Below are positions 10,814-23,280 of a DNA stretch of 64,000 nt, one piece after another. This stretch comes from Polynucleobacter sp. MWH-UH23A (GTDB taxonomy: Bacteria; Pseudomonadota; Gammaproteobacteria; Burkholderiales; Burkholderiaceae): positions 1 to 64,000 of the forward strand of contig NZ_CP099572.1 of NCBI RefSeq assembly GCF_040409805.1, written 5' to 3'. The notes beneath the pieces were generated by a model. It saw only the letters and a program-made list of their open reading frames with translations, was not told the DNA's origin and searched no databases. Positions within the stretch are counted from its first letter, which is position 1, and each line of letters begins with the position of its first letter. Both the position numbers and the translations under genes were made by a program.

Positions 10814-10838
10814 AGTGTGGCGCGTTTAGCGCCACACT
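10814..10838 (+). terminator. Hairpin ending the ABC transporter operon
   Basis: A perfect 10-bp inverted repeat (AGTGTGGCGC, loop GTTTA, GCGCCACACT) follows the livM-like stop by 44 bases. The downstream bases are AT-rich but do not form a clean T-run, so it may work as a weak terminator or as a 3' mRNA-stabilising hairpin. Confidence 0.6.
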
Positions 10839-10897
10839 CATTTAAATAAAAAGAAAATAAAGAGACTCTCATCGAATTTTCAATTTACATATGGCCT

Positions 10898-11647
10898 TTG
10901 CTCTTGGCGATGGCTTTTTTTGCTGGCTTAGTGGATGCAGTTGCTGGCGGTGGCGGCTTGATTCAGGTGCCAGCGCTTTTTACTGCATACCCAGATGCAC
11001 CCCCAGCCACCCTGCTCTCAACCAATAAGGTTTCTGCGGTAGGTGGAACGCTGAATGCCGCTCGTAGATATTTGCGACATGTGTCGCTGCCGTGGGCAGT
11101 AGTTGGTCCGGCAATTGTTGCTGGTTTTATTGGCTCTTTGTTAGGTGCGAATGCTGTAAGCAACTTTCCGGCGGAGCCATTGCGCAAAGCCTTACCTTTT
11201 GTCTTATTGCTTTTGTTGTTGTACACCTGGTTTCAGCCATCGCTTGGAGAAACTCATGCGCCAAAAGGTACAAACCGATTTCAGCAATTAAAAGGTGTTT
11301 TGCTGGGCTTAACCATTGGGTTTTATGATGGGTTTTTTGGTCCCGGAACCGGTAGCTTTTTGCTCTTTGGCTTTGTTCGTTTTTTCGGCTTCGACTTTTT
11401 GCATGCTTCTGCCGCAACCAAGCTGGTCAATGTAGCGACTAATCTTGCAGCTATATTGTTATTGGCAAGTTTTGGTCAGATTAATTGGACTCTTGGGTTT
11501 GCCATGATGGTCGCCAATGTTGCGGGCAGCCAATTCGGTAGTCGTCTGGCAATCAAACATGGAAGCAGTTTTGTCAGAAAGGCTTTCTTAGTCATTGTTA
11601 GCATATTAATTTTGAAGTCTGCATGGAATGCATATTTCATTAACTAA
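10898..11647 (+). CDS. TauE/SafE family membrane permease (sulfite exporter-like)
   Basis: This is a putative anion exporter of the TauE/SafE family, an inner-membrane protein with about eight hydrophobic segments. The N-terminal hallmark AFFAGLVDAVAGGGGLIQVP and the internal repeat GFYDGFFGPGTGSFLLF are typical. Substrates in the family include sulfite and sulfoacetate, but here the substrate is unknown. The start is uncertain. TTG 10898 is the first standard initiation codon in frame. The reading frame is open further upstream, and ATC at 10871 would give IEFSIYIWPLLLAMAFF, which aligns well with family N-termini and has AGAG 6 bases before it. The gene stands alone between the ABC operon and mnmG. 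Confidence 0.85.
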   Translation: MLLAMAFFAGLVDAVAGGGGLIQVPALFTAYPDAPPATLLSTNKVSAVGGTLNAARRYLRHVSLPWAVVGPAIVAGFIGSLLGANAVSNFPAEPLRKALPFVLLLLLLYTWFQPSLGETHAPKGTNRFQQLKGVLLGLTIGFYDGFFGPGTGSFLLFGFVRFFGFDFLHASAATKLVNVATNLAAILLLASFGQINWTLGFAMMVANVAGSQFGSRLAIKHGSSFVRKAFLVIVSILILKSAWNAYFIN

Positions 11648-11698
11648 ATCAAGCACTTAGAAATCAGCCTTTTAAATCCTGAAGAATTCCACATCTTT

Positions 11699-11714
11699 TG
11701 TTTCACGTGAAACA
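11699..11714. promoter_or_regulatory. parS: parS site 1 (ParB binding)
   Basis: This is a 16/16 match to the bacterial parS palindrome TGTTTCACGTGAAACA. It lies 40 bases before mnmG and overlaps the predicted -35 hexamer of the mnmG promoter. parA and parB are encoded 2.6-4.3 kb downstream. ParB loads here and spreads to organise origin segregation. Confidence 0.95.
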
Positions 11715-11730
11715 AACAAAATGCTATGAT
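11702..11730 (+). promoter_or_regulatory. Predicted promoter of mnmG-rsmG-parA-parB
   Basis: TTCACG (11702-11707), a 17-base spacer and TATGAT (11725-11730) match the sigma70 consensus at 4/6 and 5/6 positions. The expected transcription start is near 11737, 17 bases before the mnmG ATG. The -35 element lies inside the parS palindrome, which would let ParB compete with RNA polymerase. Confidence 0.55.
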
Positions 11731-11753
11731 CATCGCCCTATCTAAGGCAAATC

Positions 11754-13673
11754 ATGCGTTATACCAAAAGTTTTGATGTCATTGTTGTGGGGGGCGGTCA
11801 CGCTGGGACCGAGGCCGCACTCGCCTCAGCACGCATGGGCTGCGACACCCTTTTAATTACCCATAGCATTGAAAATTTGGGTGCGATGAGCTGCAATCCT
11901 TCAATTGGGGGTATTGGTAAAGGTCATTTAGTTAAAGAAATCGATGCCATGGGCGGCGCTATGGCCGCAGCTACCGATGAGGCGGGAATTCAGTTCCGAA
12001 TTCTGAATTCCAGCAAGGGCCCAGCGGTGCGAGCAACCCGCGCTCAGGGTGATCGGGTTTTATATAAAGCTGCTATACGTCGTCGTCTAGAAAATCAGCC
12101 AAATTTAAGCTTATTTCAGGCAGCCGTTGACGACCTTTTGGTAAAAGGGGATGAGGTTCAAGGCGTCATAACGCAAATGGGCTTGGAGTTTATGGCCAAA
12201 AAAGTTGTGCTTACAGCGGGAACATTCTTGGATGGAAAAATTCACGTCGGCTTGAATAACTACGCGGGCGGAAGAGCGGGCGATCCCGCGGCAGTCTCCT
12301 TGTCCGCCCGTCTTAAAGAGTTAAACCTGCCTCAGGGAAGATTAAAAACAGGCACACCTCCGCGTATTGATGGCAGAACCATTGATTTTTCTGTCATGCT
12401 AGAACAGCCAGGAGATCTAGACCCCGTCCCTGTTTTTTCTTACTTAGGGCGCCCAGAACAACATCCTAAGCAGGTTCCCTGTTGGATTTCTCACACAAAC
12501 GAGAAGACCCACGACATTATTCGGCGTGGTTTGGACCGCTCCCCTATGTATACGGGTGTGATTGAGGGGGTTGGACCTCGTTATTGCCCTTCTATCGAAG
12601 ATAAAATTCATCGTTTTGCTTCTAGAAATAGCCACCAAATATTTTTGGAGCCCGAGGGTTTAACTACAAATGAGTTTTACCCCAATGGAATTTCAACTAG
12701 CCTCCCTTTTGATGTGCAGTGGGATTTGGTTCGCAGTATTCGTGGACTAGAGTCGGCGGTAATTGTGCGCCCTGGTTATGCAATTGAGTATGATTTTTAT
12801 GATCCACGTCAGCTGCGACACAGCTTAGAAACCAAGGCAATTAGCGGCTTATACTTTGCTGGGCAAATTAATGGCACCACTGGTTACGAAGAGGCTGCCG
12901 CCCAAGGCATGTTAGCCGGAATTAATGCTGGTTTGGCCGCTCAAGGCAAAGAGCCCTGGCTACCAAAGCGCAGTGAATCCTACATAGGCGTCTTAGTAGA
13001 CGACTTGATTACTCGCGGGGTTCAAGAGCCTTATCGTATGTTTACTAGCCGCGCTGAATATCGCTTAAGTTTGCGCGAAGACAATGCAGATATGCGACTT
13101 ACTGGGATTGGCCGCGAGCTAGGCCTAGTTGATGATCATCGCTGGGAAGTCTTTTGCAGGAAGCAAGACGCTGTTTCACGTGAAACATCTCGTTTGCATA
13201 ATATTTGGGTGGGCCCAAAACATGAGGCTGCCCCTCTCATTTCAGAATTATTGGGTCAGGATTTATCGCACGAATGTAATTTGGCAGATCTTTTAAGAAG
13301 GCCTGGTGTTACGTATGAGGCAATTACTGGGCTTGGAGGCGGCATTTGGTCTCCCGGTAGTTTGGACCAAGATCTCGGTTTAGCCGCCCAAATTAGCGAC
13401 CAAGTGGAAATTTCGGTTAAATATCAGGGTTATATTGATCGTCAGGCAACGGAAATTGCGCGACAAGAGCACAACGAGACCTATCCGCTCCCGGAGTCTT
13501 TGGACTATTCCCAGGTTCTTGGTTTGTCTAAAGAGGTGCAACAAAAGCTCAATTTGCACAAGCCGGCAACACTGGGGCAGGCAGGCAGAATTTCTGGGGT
13601 AACCCCAGCCGCCCTCTCCTTGCTTTTGGTACACCTTAAAAAAGGTTTGGGCCGCACCCAAGAAACTACATGA
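11754..13673 (+). CDS. mnmG: tRNA uridine-5-carboxymethylaminomethyl modification enzyme MnmG
   Basis: MnmG (GidA) is the FAD enzyme that, with MnmE, installs the cmnm5 group on wobble U34 of several tRNAs. The Rossmann FAD motif [12 protein letters not shown] is at the N-terminus. The conserved segments [31 protein letters not shown] and [14 protein letters not shown] are all present, and the 639-residue length is normal. The stop overlaps the rsmG start as ATGA. A perfect parS site is embedded in the coding sequence at 13172-13187, where it encodes VSRET. mnmE is not in the window. Confidence 0.97.
   Translation: MRYTKSFDVIVVGGGHAGTEAALASARMGCDTLLITHSIENLGAMSCNPSIGGIGKGHLVKEIDAMGGAMAAATDEAGIQFRILNSSKGPAVRATRAQGDRVLYKAAIRRRLENQPNLSLFQAAVDDLLVKGDEVQGVITQMGLEFMAKKVVLTAGTFLDGKIHVGLNNYAGGRAGDPAAVSLSARLKELNLPQGRLKTGTPPRIDGRTIDFSVMLEQPGDLDPVPVFSYLGRPEQHPKQVPCWISHTNEKTHDIIRRGLDRSPMYTGVIEGVGPRYCPSIEDKIHRFASRNSHQIFLEPEGLTTNEFYPNGISTSLPFDVQWDLVRSIRGLESAVIVRPGYAIEYDFYDPRQLRHSLETKAISGLYFAGQINGTTGYEEAAAQGMLAGINAGLAAQGKEPWLPKRSESYIGVLVDDLITRGVQEPYRMFTSRAEYRLSLREDNADMRLTGIGRELGLVDDHRWEVFCRKQDAVSRETSRLHNIWVGPKHEAAPLISELLGQDLSHECNLADLLRRPGVTYEAITGLGGGIWSPGSLDQDLGLAAQISDQVEISVKYQGYIDRQATEIARQEHNETYPLPESLDYSQVLGLSKEVQQKLNLHKPATLGQAGRISGVTPAALSLLLVHLKKGLGRTQETT
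13172..13187. promoter_or_regulatory. parS: parS site 2, inside the mnmG coding sequence
   Basis: This is a second perfect TGTTTCACGTGAAACA, identical to site 1 and 1473 bases from it. The reading frame through it is GTT-TCA-CGT-GAA-ACA. The match to all 16 positions while also coding for protein makes chance unlikely. Confidence 0.95.
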
Positions 13674-14347
13674 CCGAAGACCTTCTCGAGTTGGGAATTG
13701 CAGAGCTTGGCCTAAACTTAAGTGAAAAAAATATTGCTGATTTAGAGCTTTTTTTGCAAGAAATGGGCCGCTGGAATCAGGTGCATAACCTTACAGCGAT
13801 CGACAATGAGCAAGATTCTGTACGCTTGCATCTCATTGATTCAATTGCAGTTTTGCCAGTGATGAGACGTTTTTTGCAGGATAACTCCAAGATAGCTGAT
13901 CTTGGTTCTGGTGGTGGTTTACCGGCCATCCCCATTGCCATTATTCAACCAAATTGGAGTCTGACATTAATTGAGGCTATTCGAAAAAAGACAGCATTTT
14001 TACAGCATATACGCGGAAAATTAAAGCTGAATAATATTGATGTGCTGAGTGAGCGAGTAGAAAATGTTGCATTGCAACAATCTAATCAATTTGATGCTGT
14101 TATTTCGAGAGCGTTTACCAATTTATCTCGATTTTTAGAGCTTTCGCTACCTCTGCTCAAGCCCAATGGGCTTGTATTTGCAATGAAAGCTAAGCGCGCG
14201 GACGAAGAGCTGTCAGCAGTTTGTAAGGATGATTGGCAATTGCTGGCTGACGAAGTGCTTTCCATACCCAATTTGCCAGTAGAGCGCCGTCTTTTAGTGC
14301 TCTCCCCCGTGAGAAAATTTATCCCCACTATTTCATCTGCAGTTTAA
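13670..14347 (+). CDS. rsmG: 16S rRNA (guanine-527-N7)-methyltransferase RsmG
   Basis: RsmG (GidB) methylates N7 of G527 in the 530 loop of 16S rRNA; its loss gives low-level streptomycin resistance in other bacteria. The N-terminal helical region with [10 protein letters not shown] and the SAM-binding motif [17 protein letters not shown] are clear. The later [12 protein letters not shown] segment matches the family. At 225 residues the size is typical. It overlaps mnmG by 4 bases and precedes parA by 7 bases, the conserved gid-par arrangement near the origin. Confidence 0.96.
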   Translation: MTEDLLELGIAELGLNLSEKNIADLELFLQEMGRWNQVHNLTAIDNEQDSVRLHLIDSIAVLPVMRRFLQDNSKIADLGSGGGLPAIPIAIIQPNWSLTLIEAIRKKTAFLQHIRGKLKLNNIDVLSERVENVALQQSNQFDAVISRAFTNLSRFLELSLPLLKPNGLVFAMKAKRADEELSAVCKDDWQLLADEVLSIPNLPVERRLLVLSPVRKFIPTISSAV

Positions 14348-14354
14348 AAAACCT

Positions 14355-15125
14355 ATGGCAAAAATATTCTGTATTGCAAATCAAAAAGGCGGGGTTGGTA
14401 AGACAACCACTGCAGTTAATTTAGCCGCGGGATTAGCTGGGCACGGACAGCGTGTATTGCTTGTTGACTTGGATCCTCAGGGCAACGCGACCATGGGTTC
14501 AGGGGTTGAAAAAGCGGATTTAGATTTAAGTGTTTATCAAGTTTTAATTGGCATGGCATCAATTAAGGATTGCGCACAGCGTTGCGAGAGTTCTGCTTAC
14601 GATGTATTGCCGGCAAATCGTGATTTAGCAGGCGCGGAAATTGAGTTAGTAGACCTTGATGAGCGTGAATCTCGCTTAAAGGATGCTCTGTCATCAGTGG
14701 GAAATGATTATGACTTTGTATTGATTGATTGCCCTCCCGCACTTTCATTATTAACACTCAATGGATTGTGTGCTGCCAATGGCGTCATCGTTCCAATGCA
14801 ATGCGAATACTTTGCGTTAGAGGGCCTGTCTGATTTAGTAAATACGATTAAACAAGTGCACGCCAATTTAAATCCTGATCTTGTGATTATTGGTTTGTTA
14901 CGTGTGATGTTTGATGCCCGCATGACCCTTCAACAACAAGTATCAGAACAGTTGTTGGAGCACTTTGGCGACAAAGTATTTAAAACCATAATTCCGCGCA
15001 ATGTTCGATTAGCAGAAGCCCCCTCTTATGGCCTTCCCGGTGTGGCTTTTGATAAATCATCGCGCGGTGCAAAAGCCTATTTAGATTTTGGCGCTGAAAT
15101 GATCGAGCGCATTAAACACATGTAA
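14355..15125 (+). CDS. parA: Chromosome partitioning ATPase ParA (Soj)
   Basis: ParA is a deviant Walker ATPase that binds DNA non-specifically as an ATP dimer and moves ParB-parS complexes. The deviant Walker A KGGVGKTTTAVNLAAGLA is at residues 10-27. Other conserved parts are VLLVDLDPQGNATMGSG and DFVLIDCPPALSLLT. At 256 residues with no N-terminal HTH domain it is a chromosomal Soj-type protein rather than a large plasmid ParA. The gene is followed by parB after 22 bases and has two parS sites nearby, so it serves origin segregation. Confidence 0.97.
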   Translation: MAKIFCIANQKGGVGKTTTAVNLAAGLAGHGQRVLLVDLDPQGNATMGSGVEKADLDLSVYQVLIGMASIKDCAQRCESSAYDVLPANRDLAGAEIELVDLDERESRLKDALSSVGNDYDFVLIDCPPALSLLTLNGLCAANGVIVPMQCEYFALEGLSDLVNTIKQVHANLNPDLVIIGLLRVMFDARMTLQQQVSEQLLEHFGDKVFKTIIPRNVRLAEAPSYGLPGVAFDKSSRGAKAYLDFGAEMIERIKHM

Positions 15126-15147
15126 TTTTTTAAGAAGACAAATCACT

Positions 15148-16038
15148 ATGGTTGCAGTAAAGAAAAAAGGTTTAGGTAGAGGTTTAGAGGCTTTGTTGGG
15201 TGAAAAAAATCAATCGCCAAAGCCATCAACAGATATCAACCGTTTGCCCCTAACGGCTTTGCAGGCTGGCAAGTATCAGCCTCGTCAAAAAATGGAGGTG
15301 GGTGCACTGCAAGAGTTGGCGGAAAGTATTCGCGAACAAGGAGTGATGCAGCCATTGCTGGTGCGTTTAGTTGGAGCGGGTAAGTACGAAATTATTGCTG
15401 GTGAAAGACGTTTTCGCGCAGCAACGATTGCTGGTTTAAAAGAAGTGCCCGTGCTTGTTTCCGGCGCCGATGATCAAGCTGCCGCCGCGATGGCTTTGGT
15501 CGAAAATATGCAGCGCGAAGACTTAAATCCTCTAGAGGAGTCTCAAGGATTGGCGCGCCTGATTGAGGAGTTTGGCTTTACGCACGAACAAGCCGCAAAA
15601 GCAGTTGGTAAGTCGCGTAGCGCCATAAGTAATTTATTAAGGTTGTCACAGCTTGCAAAGCCTGTGCAGGCAATGCTTTTAGCCGGGGAAGTTGATATGG
15701 GGCATGCCCGTGCCCTTCTGCCTTTGCCAGGAGCAAGTCAGGTCGCTTTGGCGCAAAAAATTGCTGCTCAAAGATTATCTGTGCGCGAGGCCGAGAGAAT
15801 GGCCGCAGCATTAGTTGTCGCTGGTGGACAAATTGGGGATAAAAAAGCAAAGACCAAGTCTGGTTCAGTGATCCCAAGTCAAGATCCTGATATGCGTCGC
15901 TTAACCCAAGAAATTGCTGATTTAATAGGTTTAAATGCAGAATTTAAGTTTAAAGGCAAAGGTGGAGAGCTCAGAATTCAATTTAGTCAATTCGACGAGC
16001 TTGATTCTTTATTAAAAAAGTTGGGCATAGAGGCATAA
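15148..16038 (+). CDS. parB: Chromosome partitioning protein ParB (Spo0J)
   Basis: ParB is a DNA-binding CTPase clamp that loads at parS and spreads. The N-terminal part has KGLGRGLEALLG, typical of chromosomal ParB, and the CTP-binding motif GERRFRAA. The central helix-turn-helix EQAAKAVGKSRSAISNLLRL reads parS. The C-terminal dimerisation domain ends at residue 296. It probably shares a transcript with parA. A strong predicted promoter for the ATP synthase operon begins 27 bases after its stop. Confidence 0.97.
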   Translation: MVAVKKKGLGRGLEALLGEKNQSPKPSTDINRLPLTALQAGKYQPRQKMEVGALQELAESIREQGVMQPLLVRLVGAGKYEIIAGERRFRAATIAGLKEVPVLVSGADDQAAAAMALVENMQREDLNPLEESQGLARLIEEFGFTHEQAAKAVGKSRSAISNLLRLSQLAKPVQAMLLAGEVDMGHARALLPLPGASQVALAQKIAAQRLSVREAERMAAALVVAGGQIGDKKAKTKSGSVIPSQDPDMRRLTQEIADLIGLNAEFKFKGKGGELRIQFSQFDELDSLLKKLGIEA

Positions 16039-16065
16039 ACATTGCCAAAAATGTAGCCAAATCCT

Positions 16066-16094
16066 TTGACATATTGCACTGCACACATTAAACT
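16066..16094 (+). promoter_or_regulatory. Predicted promoter of the ATP synthase operon
   Basis: A perfect TTGACA (16066-16071), a 17-base spacer and TAAACT (16089-16094, 4/6) form a good sigma70 promoter. Transcription would begin near 16101, only a few bases before the TTG start proposed for atpI. Confidence 0.65.
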
Positions 16095-16106
16095 TTCGGG
16101 GCTAAA

Positions 16107-16601
16107 TTGATTCCTCAAAAAAATCAGTTTTCCAAGGCAGATGATTGGGATGAGCTCGAAGAAGAGGTCATTCGGGTCTATAGCAAGGAAGAAATTGTTG
16201 CGTTGCAGCAAAGTAATGCGGCAAAGTATCGAATTCTCTCGCCATGGAAAGTTTTGTTGGCCCAAGTGCTGATAACTGTCATCAGCATGGTGTTTTGGTC
16301 AATTTTTGGGGAGCCGGTAGGGGTAAGCCTTTATACTCAGTCGGCCTTTTTAGGTGGTTTAATTAGCGTCTTGCCTTCGGCCTTGTTTTTAGCAAGATTG
16401 GAAGTGGCAAAAAAATCGCAAAGATTAAATCCAGGAAGTTTTTTAGCAGCATTAGTTTCAGGCGAATTTATAAAAATAGCCTTGACATTAATGATGTTTG
16501 TGGGGATTGCATACCTCGTCCCCGGCGTGCTTTGGGTCCCACTATTGGTGACCTACCTGCTTGCCTTGAAGTGTGTTTGGCTAGCGTGGTTGTGGCGCTA
16601 A
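16107..16601 (+). CDS. atpI: ATP synthase protein I
   Basis: AtpI is a small membrane protein that assists assembly of the c ring; it is dispensable in E. coli. The 164-residue product has an acidic N-terminal region (DDWDELEEEV), then four hydrophobic segments starting around LSPWKVLLAQVLITVISMVFW, as expected. Assignment rests on this topology and on its position directly before atpB. No ATG occurs near the start. TTG 16107 is the best candidate because the acidic stretch is usual in Burkholderiales AtpI. The predicted promoter leaves almost no leader for that start; TTG 16203 is an alternative. Confidence 0.78.
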   Translation: MIPQKNQFSKADDWDELEEEVIRVYSKEEIVALQQSNAAKYRILSPWKVLLAQVLITVISMVFWSIFGEPVGVSLYTQSAFLGGLISVLPSALFLARLEVAKKSQRLNPGSFLAALVSGEFIKIALTLMMFVGIAYLVPGVLWVPLLVTYLLALKCVWLAWLWR

Positions 16602-16638
16602 AAAGTGACAATTGAGATTGAAACAAAGGACTAGTTAA

Positions 16639-17829
<1,191 letters not shown>

Positions 17830-17892
17830 TTGTTTTGGCATGGATGACCAAGTGGTCATCCAACTGTTCTCAACAATACTGAAAGGAATATC

Positions 17893-18363
17893 GTGAATCT
17901 GAACGCGACCCTATTCGCGCAAATGATCGTTTTCTTCGTCTTATGGTGGGTTGTTGCACGCTTTGTGTGGCCACCACTTGTTAAGGCGTTAGATGAGCGT
18001 TCAAGCAAAATTGCCGATGGTTTAGCTGCTGCCGAGCGCGGCAAAGAAGCGCTAGCATTGGCAAGCAATGAAGCTGAGCTAGAACTAAATAAAGCACGCC
18101 AAGAAGGCGTTCAACGCGTTGCCGAAGCTGAAAAACGTGCACAAATGTCTGCCGAAGAAATTCGTGCGAACGCACAAGCCGAAGCTGCTCGAATCATTTC
18201 TCAAGCAAAGCAAGATGCGGATCAACAAGTCACACGCGCACGCGAATTGTTGCGCGCTGAAGTTGCTGTTCTTGCTGTTAAGGGTGCTGAGCAAATTTTG
18301 CGTCGTGAAGTTGATGCAAAAGCGCATAGCCAATTGCTTGACCAACTAAAGGCAGAACTTTGA
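17893..18363 (+). CDS. atpF: ATP synthase Fo subunit b
   Basis: Subunit b is the peripheral stalk: one N-terminal membrane helix ([19 protein letters not shown]) followed by a long charged coiled coil rich in Ala, Glu, Lys and Arg. The 156-residue length equals the E. coli protein. The start is GTG at 17893, preceded by AAAGGA with suitable spacing; no ATG fits. It lies between atpE and atpH with one base separating it from the latter, so the two are translationally close. Confidence 0.95.
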   Translation: MNLNATLFAQMIVFFVLWWVVARFVWPPLVKALDERSSKIADGLAAAERGKEALALASNEAELELNKARQEGVQRVAEAEKRAQMSAEEIRANAQAEAARIISQAKQDADQQVTRARELLRAEVAVLAVKGAEQILRREVDAKAHSQLLDQLKAEL

Positions 18364-18364
18364 T

Positions 18365-18901
18365 ATGGCTGATTTAGCCACTATTGCACGTCCTTACGCT
18401 GAAGCGCTTTTTCAAAGCGCAAAGCCGGCGGAGCTCGCTGGTTGCTTGGAGCAGTTAAATGAGTTGGCACAGCTTGCTGCTTTGCCTGAAGTTGCTGCTT
18501 TATCAAACAACCCAAAAGTCTCAGCTGATGATTTGAGCAAGTTGCTTTCTGGCATGGTGAAAACCAAGCTAGATCCTAAGGTTGCTAGCTTTTTAAATCT
18601 TGTAAATCAAAACCACCGCTTAGCAGCTGTTCCAGAAATTGCCCATCAGTTTGAGGCAATGAAGAACAAGAGCGAAGGTGCTGCAGAAGTAATGATTACC
18701 AGCGCATTCCCTTTAGAGGGTGCTGCGCTAAATGATTTGTTGTCAAGTTTGAAGAAGCGCTTTGGGGGTAAAGAATTGCGCCCAACTATTCAAGTTGATC
18801 CAGCATTGATTGGCGGTGTCCGCATTCAAGTTGGTGATGAAGTGATGGATAGTTCTGTCAAGGCACAGTTAGCTCAAATGCAAGCAAGTCTTGGCGCATA
18901 A
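18365..18901 (+). CDS. atpH: ATP synthase F1 subunit delta
   Basis: Delta links the peripheral stalk to the top of the alpha-beta hexamer. The 178-residue protein starts with ATIARPYAEALFQSA, the OSCP/delta family hallmark. Near the end it has DPALIGGVRIQVGDEVMDSS, the conserved C-terminal motif. It begins one base after the atpF stop and is followed by atpA after 45 bases. Confidence 0.96.
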   Translation: MADLATIARPYAEALFQSAKPAELAGCLEQLNELAQLAALPEVAALSNNPKVSADDLSKLLSGMVKTKLDPKVASFLNLVNQNHRLAAVPEIAHQFEAMKNKSEGAAEVMITSAFPLEGAALNDLLSSLKKRFGGKELRPTIQVDPALIGGVRIQVGDEVMDSSVKAQLAQMQASLGA

Positions 18902-18946
18902 GTAATCCCTATTAAGAACATACGAAATAAGACCCAGGAGTAAGTA

Positions 18947-20488
18947 ATGCAACTCAATCCTTCCGAGATCAGCGAACTGATCAAAAGCCGAATTAGCGAA
19001 TTGGGTGTTGACTCCCAAGTTCGCAACGAGGGCACTGTAATTTCAGTGACCGATGGTATTTGCCGTGTACATGGTTTGTCAGGCGTTATGCAAGGCGAAA
19101 TGTTGGAGTTCCCTAACAACACAATCGGCCTCGCTTTGAACCTTGAGCGTGATTCTGTTGGTGCCGTGGTGTTGGGTGAGTACACCCACGTTAAAGAAGG
19201 CGACCCCGTTAAATGTACCGGCCGTATTTTGGAAGTTCCTGTTGGTCCAGAGTTGCTCGGTCGCGTAGTGAATGCGCTCGGTCAGCCGATTGATGGCAAA
19301 GGTCCAATTAATACCAAATTAACTGACTTTATTGAAAAAGTTGCCCCTGGCGTTATTGCCCGTCAATCTGTTAGCCAGCCAGTTCAAACTGGTTTGAAGG
19401 CGATTGATGCGATGGTTCCTATTGGTCGTGGTCAGCGTGAGTTGATCATTGGCGACCGTCAGACTGGTAAGACAGCAGTTGCAGTTGATGCGATCATTAA
19501 CCAAAAAGGTAAAGGCGTTTATTGCGTTTACGTAGCGATCGGTCAAAAAGCTTCTACTATTGCTAACGTTGTTCGCAAGCTTACAGAAAACGGTGCAATG
19601 GATTACACCATTGTGGTTGCAGCAAGCGCATCTGAGTCTGCAGCGATGCAGTATCTCTCTGCATATGCAGGTTGCACAATGGGCGAATATTTCCGTGATC
19701 GCGGTGAAGACGCTTTGATTGTTTACGATGACTTGACTAAGCAAGCAGTTGCTTACCGTCAAATCTCCTTATTGCTCCGCCGCCCACCAGGCCGTGAAGC
19801 TTATCCTGGCGACGTGTTCTATCTCCACTCACGCTTGCTTGAGCGCGCTGCTCGTGTAAATGCCGACTATGTTGAGAAGTTCACTAACGGCGCAGTAAAA
19901 GGTAAGACTGGCTCATTGACAGCATTGCCAATTATTGAGACTCAAGCAGGTGACGTTTCTGCATTCGTTCCAACCAACGTGATTTCGATTACTGACGGTC
20001 AGATCTTCTTGGAAACTGACTTGTTCAATGCTGGTATTCGTCCAGCGATTAACGCGGGTATTTCTGTTTCTCGTGTTGGTGGTGCAGCTCAAACTAAGGT
20101 TATTAAGAAGCTGTCCGGCGGTATTCGTACCGACTTGGCACAGTATCGTGAATTGGCAGCGTTTGCGCAGTTTGCCTCTGATCTTGACGAAGCAACCCGT
20201 AAACAGCTTGAGCGTGGTCGCCGTGTTACTGAATTGTGTAAGCAAGCTCAGTACAAGCCACTCCAGGTTTGGGAAATGGCCGCTTCACTCTACGCAGTAA
20301 ACAACGGTTATTTTGATGATCTCGAAGTGAAAGATGTACTGGCTTTCGAAAAAGGCTTGCAAGATCACTTGAAATCAAAATACGCTGATTTAGTTGCTCG
20401 TGTTGAAGAGACCAAAGATTTGAGCAAAGAAGACGAAGCTGCTTTACGCGCTGCGATTGAGGACTACAAGCGTTCTGCAGCCTTCTAA
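18947..20488 (+). CDS. atpA: ATP synthase F1 subunit alpha
   Basis: Alpha forms the non-catalytic nucleotide sites and alternates with beta in the F1 head. The 513-residue length equals the E. coli subunit. Visible features are the P-loop [11 protein letters not shown], the beta-barrel N-terminal domain starting [14 protein letters not shown], and the signature [20 protein letters not shown], which precedes the catalytic-interface arginine region [10 protein letters not shown]. An AGGAG lies close before the ATG. The next gene, atpG, starts 13 bases after the stop. Confidence 0.98.
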   Translation: MQLNPSEISELIKSRISELGVDSQVRNEGTVISVTDGICRVHGLSGVMQGEMLEFPNNTIGLALNLERDSVGAVVLGEYTHVKEGDPVKCTGRILEVPVGPELLGRVVNALGQPIDGKGPINTKLTDFIEKVAPGVIARQSVSQPVQTGLKAIDAMVPIGRGQRELIIGDRQTGKTAVAVDAIINQKGKGVYCVYVAIGQKASTIANVVRKLTENGAMDYTIVVAASASESAAMQYLSAYAGCTMGEYFRDRGEDALIVYDDLTKQAVAYRQISLLLRRPPGREAYPGDVFYLHSRLLERAARVNADYVEKFTNGAVKGKTGSLTALPIIETQAGDVSAFVPTNVISITDGQIFLETDLFNAGIRPAINAGISVSRVGGAAQTKVIKKLSGGIRTDLAQYRELAAFAQFASDLDEATRKQLERGRRVTELCKQAQYKPLQVWEMAASLYAVNNGYFDDLEVKDVLAFEKGLQDHLKSKYADLVARVEETKDLSKEDEAALRAAIEDYKRSAAF

Positions 20489-20501
20489 GGACGCGTAAAT
20501 C

Positions 20502-22827
<2,326 letters not shown>

Positions 22828-22848
22828 TCGAACTCATCTAGGGAAATT

Positions 22849-23265
22849 ATGTCAACCATACGCGTCGATGTAGTAAGTGCTGAGCAATCTATTTTCAGCG
22901 GTGAAGCGAAGTTTGTAGCGCTTCCTGGTGAAAGTGGCGAGCTCGGTATTTTGCGCGGCCACACTCCATTAATGACACGCATTCGTCCAGGCTCAGTTCG
23001 TATTGAAAAAGCTGATGGCGACGAAGAGTTTGTGTTTGTAGCGGGTGGCTATTTAGAAGTTCAGCCTGATCATGTAACTGTATTGGCAGATACTGCTATT
23101 CGTGGGCACGATCTGGATGAAGCAAAAGCATTAGAAGCTAAGAAACGCGCTGAAGAAGCCATGCAAAATCGTGGCACAGAATTCGATTTGGCATTAGCTC
23201 AATCTGAGTTTGCAATGGCTGCTGCACAGCTGGCAGCAATTGCGCGTTTTCGTCGTAAAAAATAA
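22849..23265 (+). CDS. atpC: ATP synthase F1 subunit epsilon
   Basis: Epsilon sits at the foot of the rotor, couples gamma to the c ring and can inhibit hydrolysis. The 138-residue protein has the N-terminal beta sandwich with [22 protein letters not shown] and a C-terminal helical hairpin rich in Ala, Lys and Glu. It is the last atp gene. hemE begins 15 bases after its stop with no terminator visible between them, so read-through is likely. Confidence 0.96.
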   Translation: MSTIRVDVVSAEQSIFSGEAKFVALPGESGELGILRGHTPLMTRIRPGSVRIEKADGDEEFVFVAGGYLEVQPDHVTVLADTAIRGHDLDEAKALEAKKRAEEAMQNRGTEFDLALAQSEFAMAAAQLAAIARFRRKK

Positions 23266-23280
23266 AAAACCGGTTATTCC

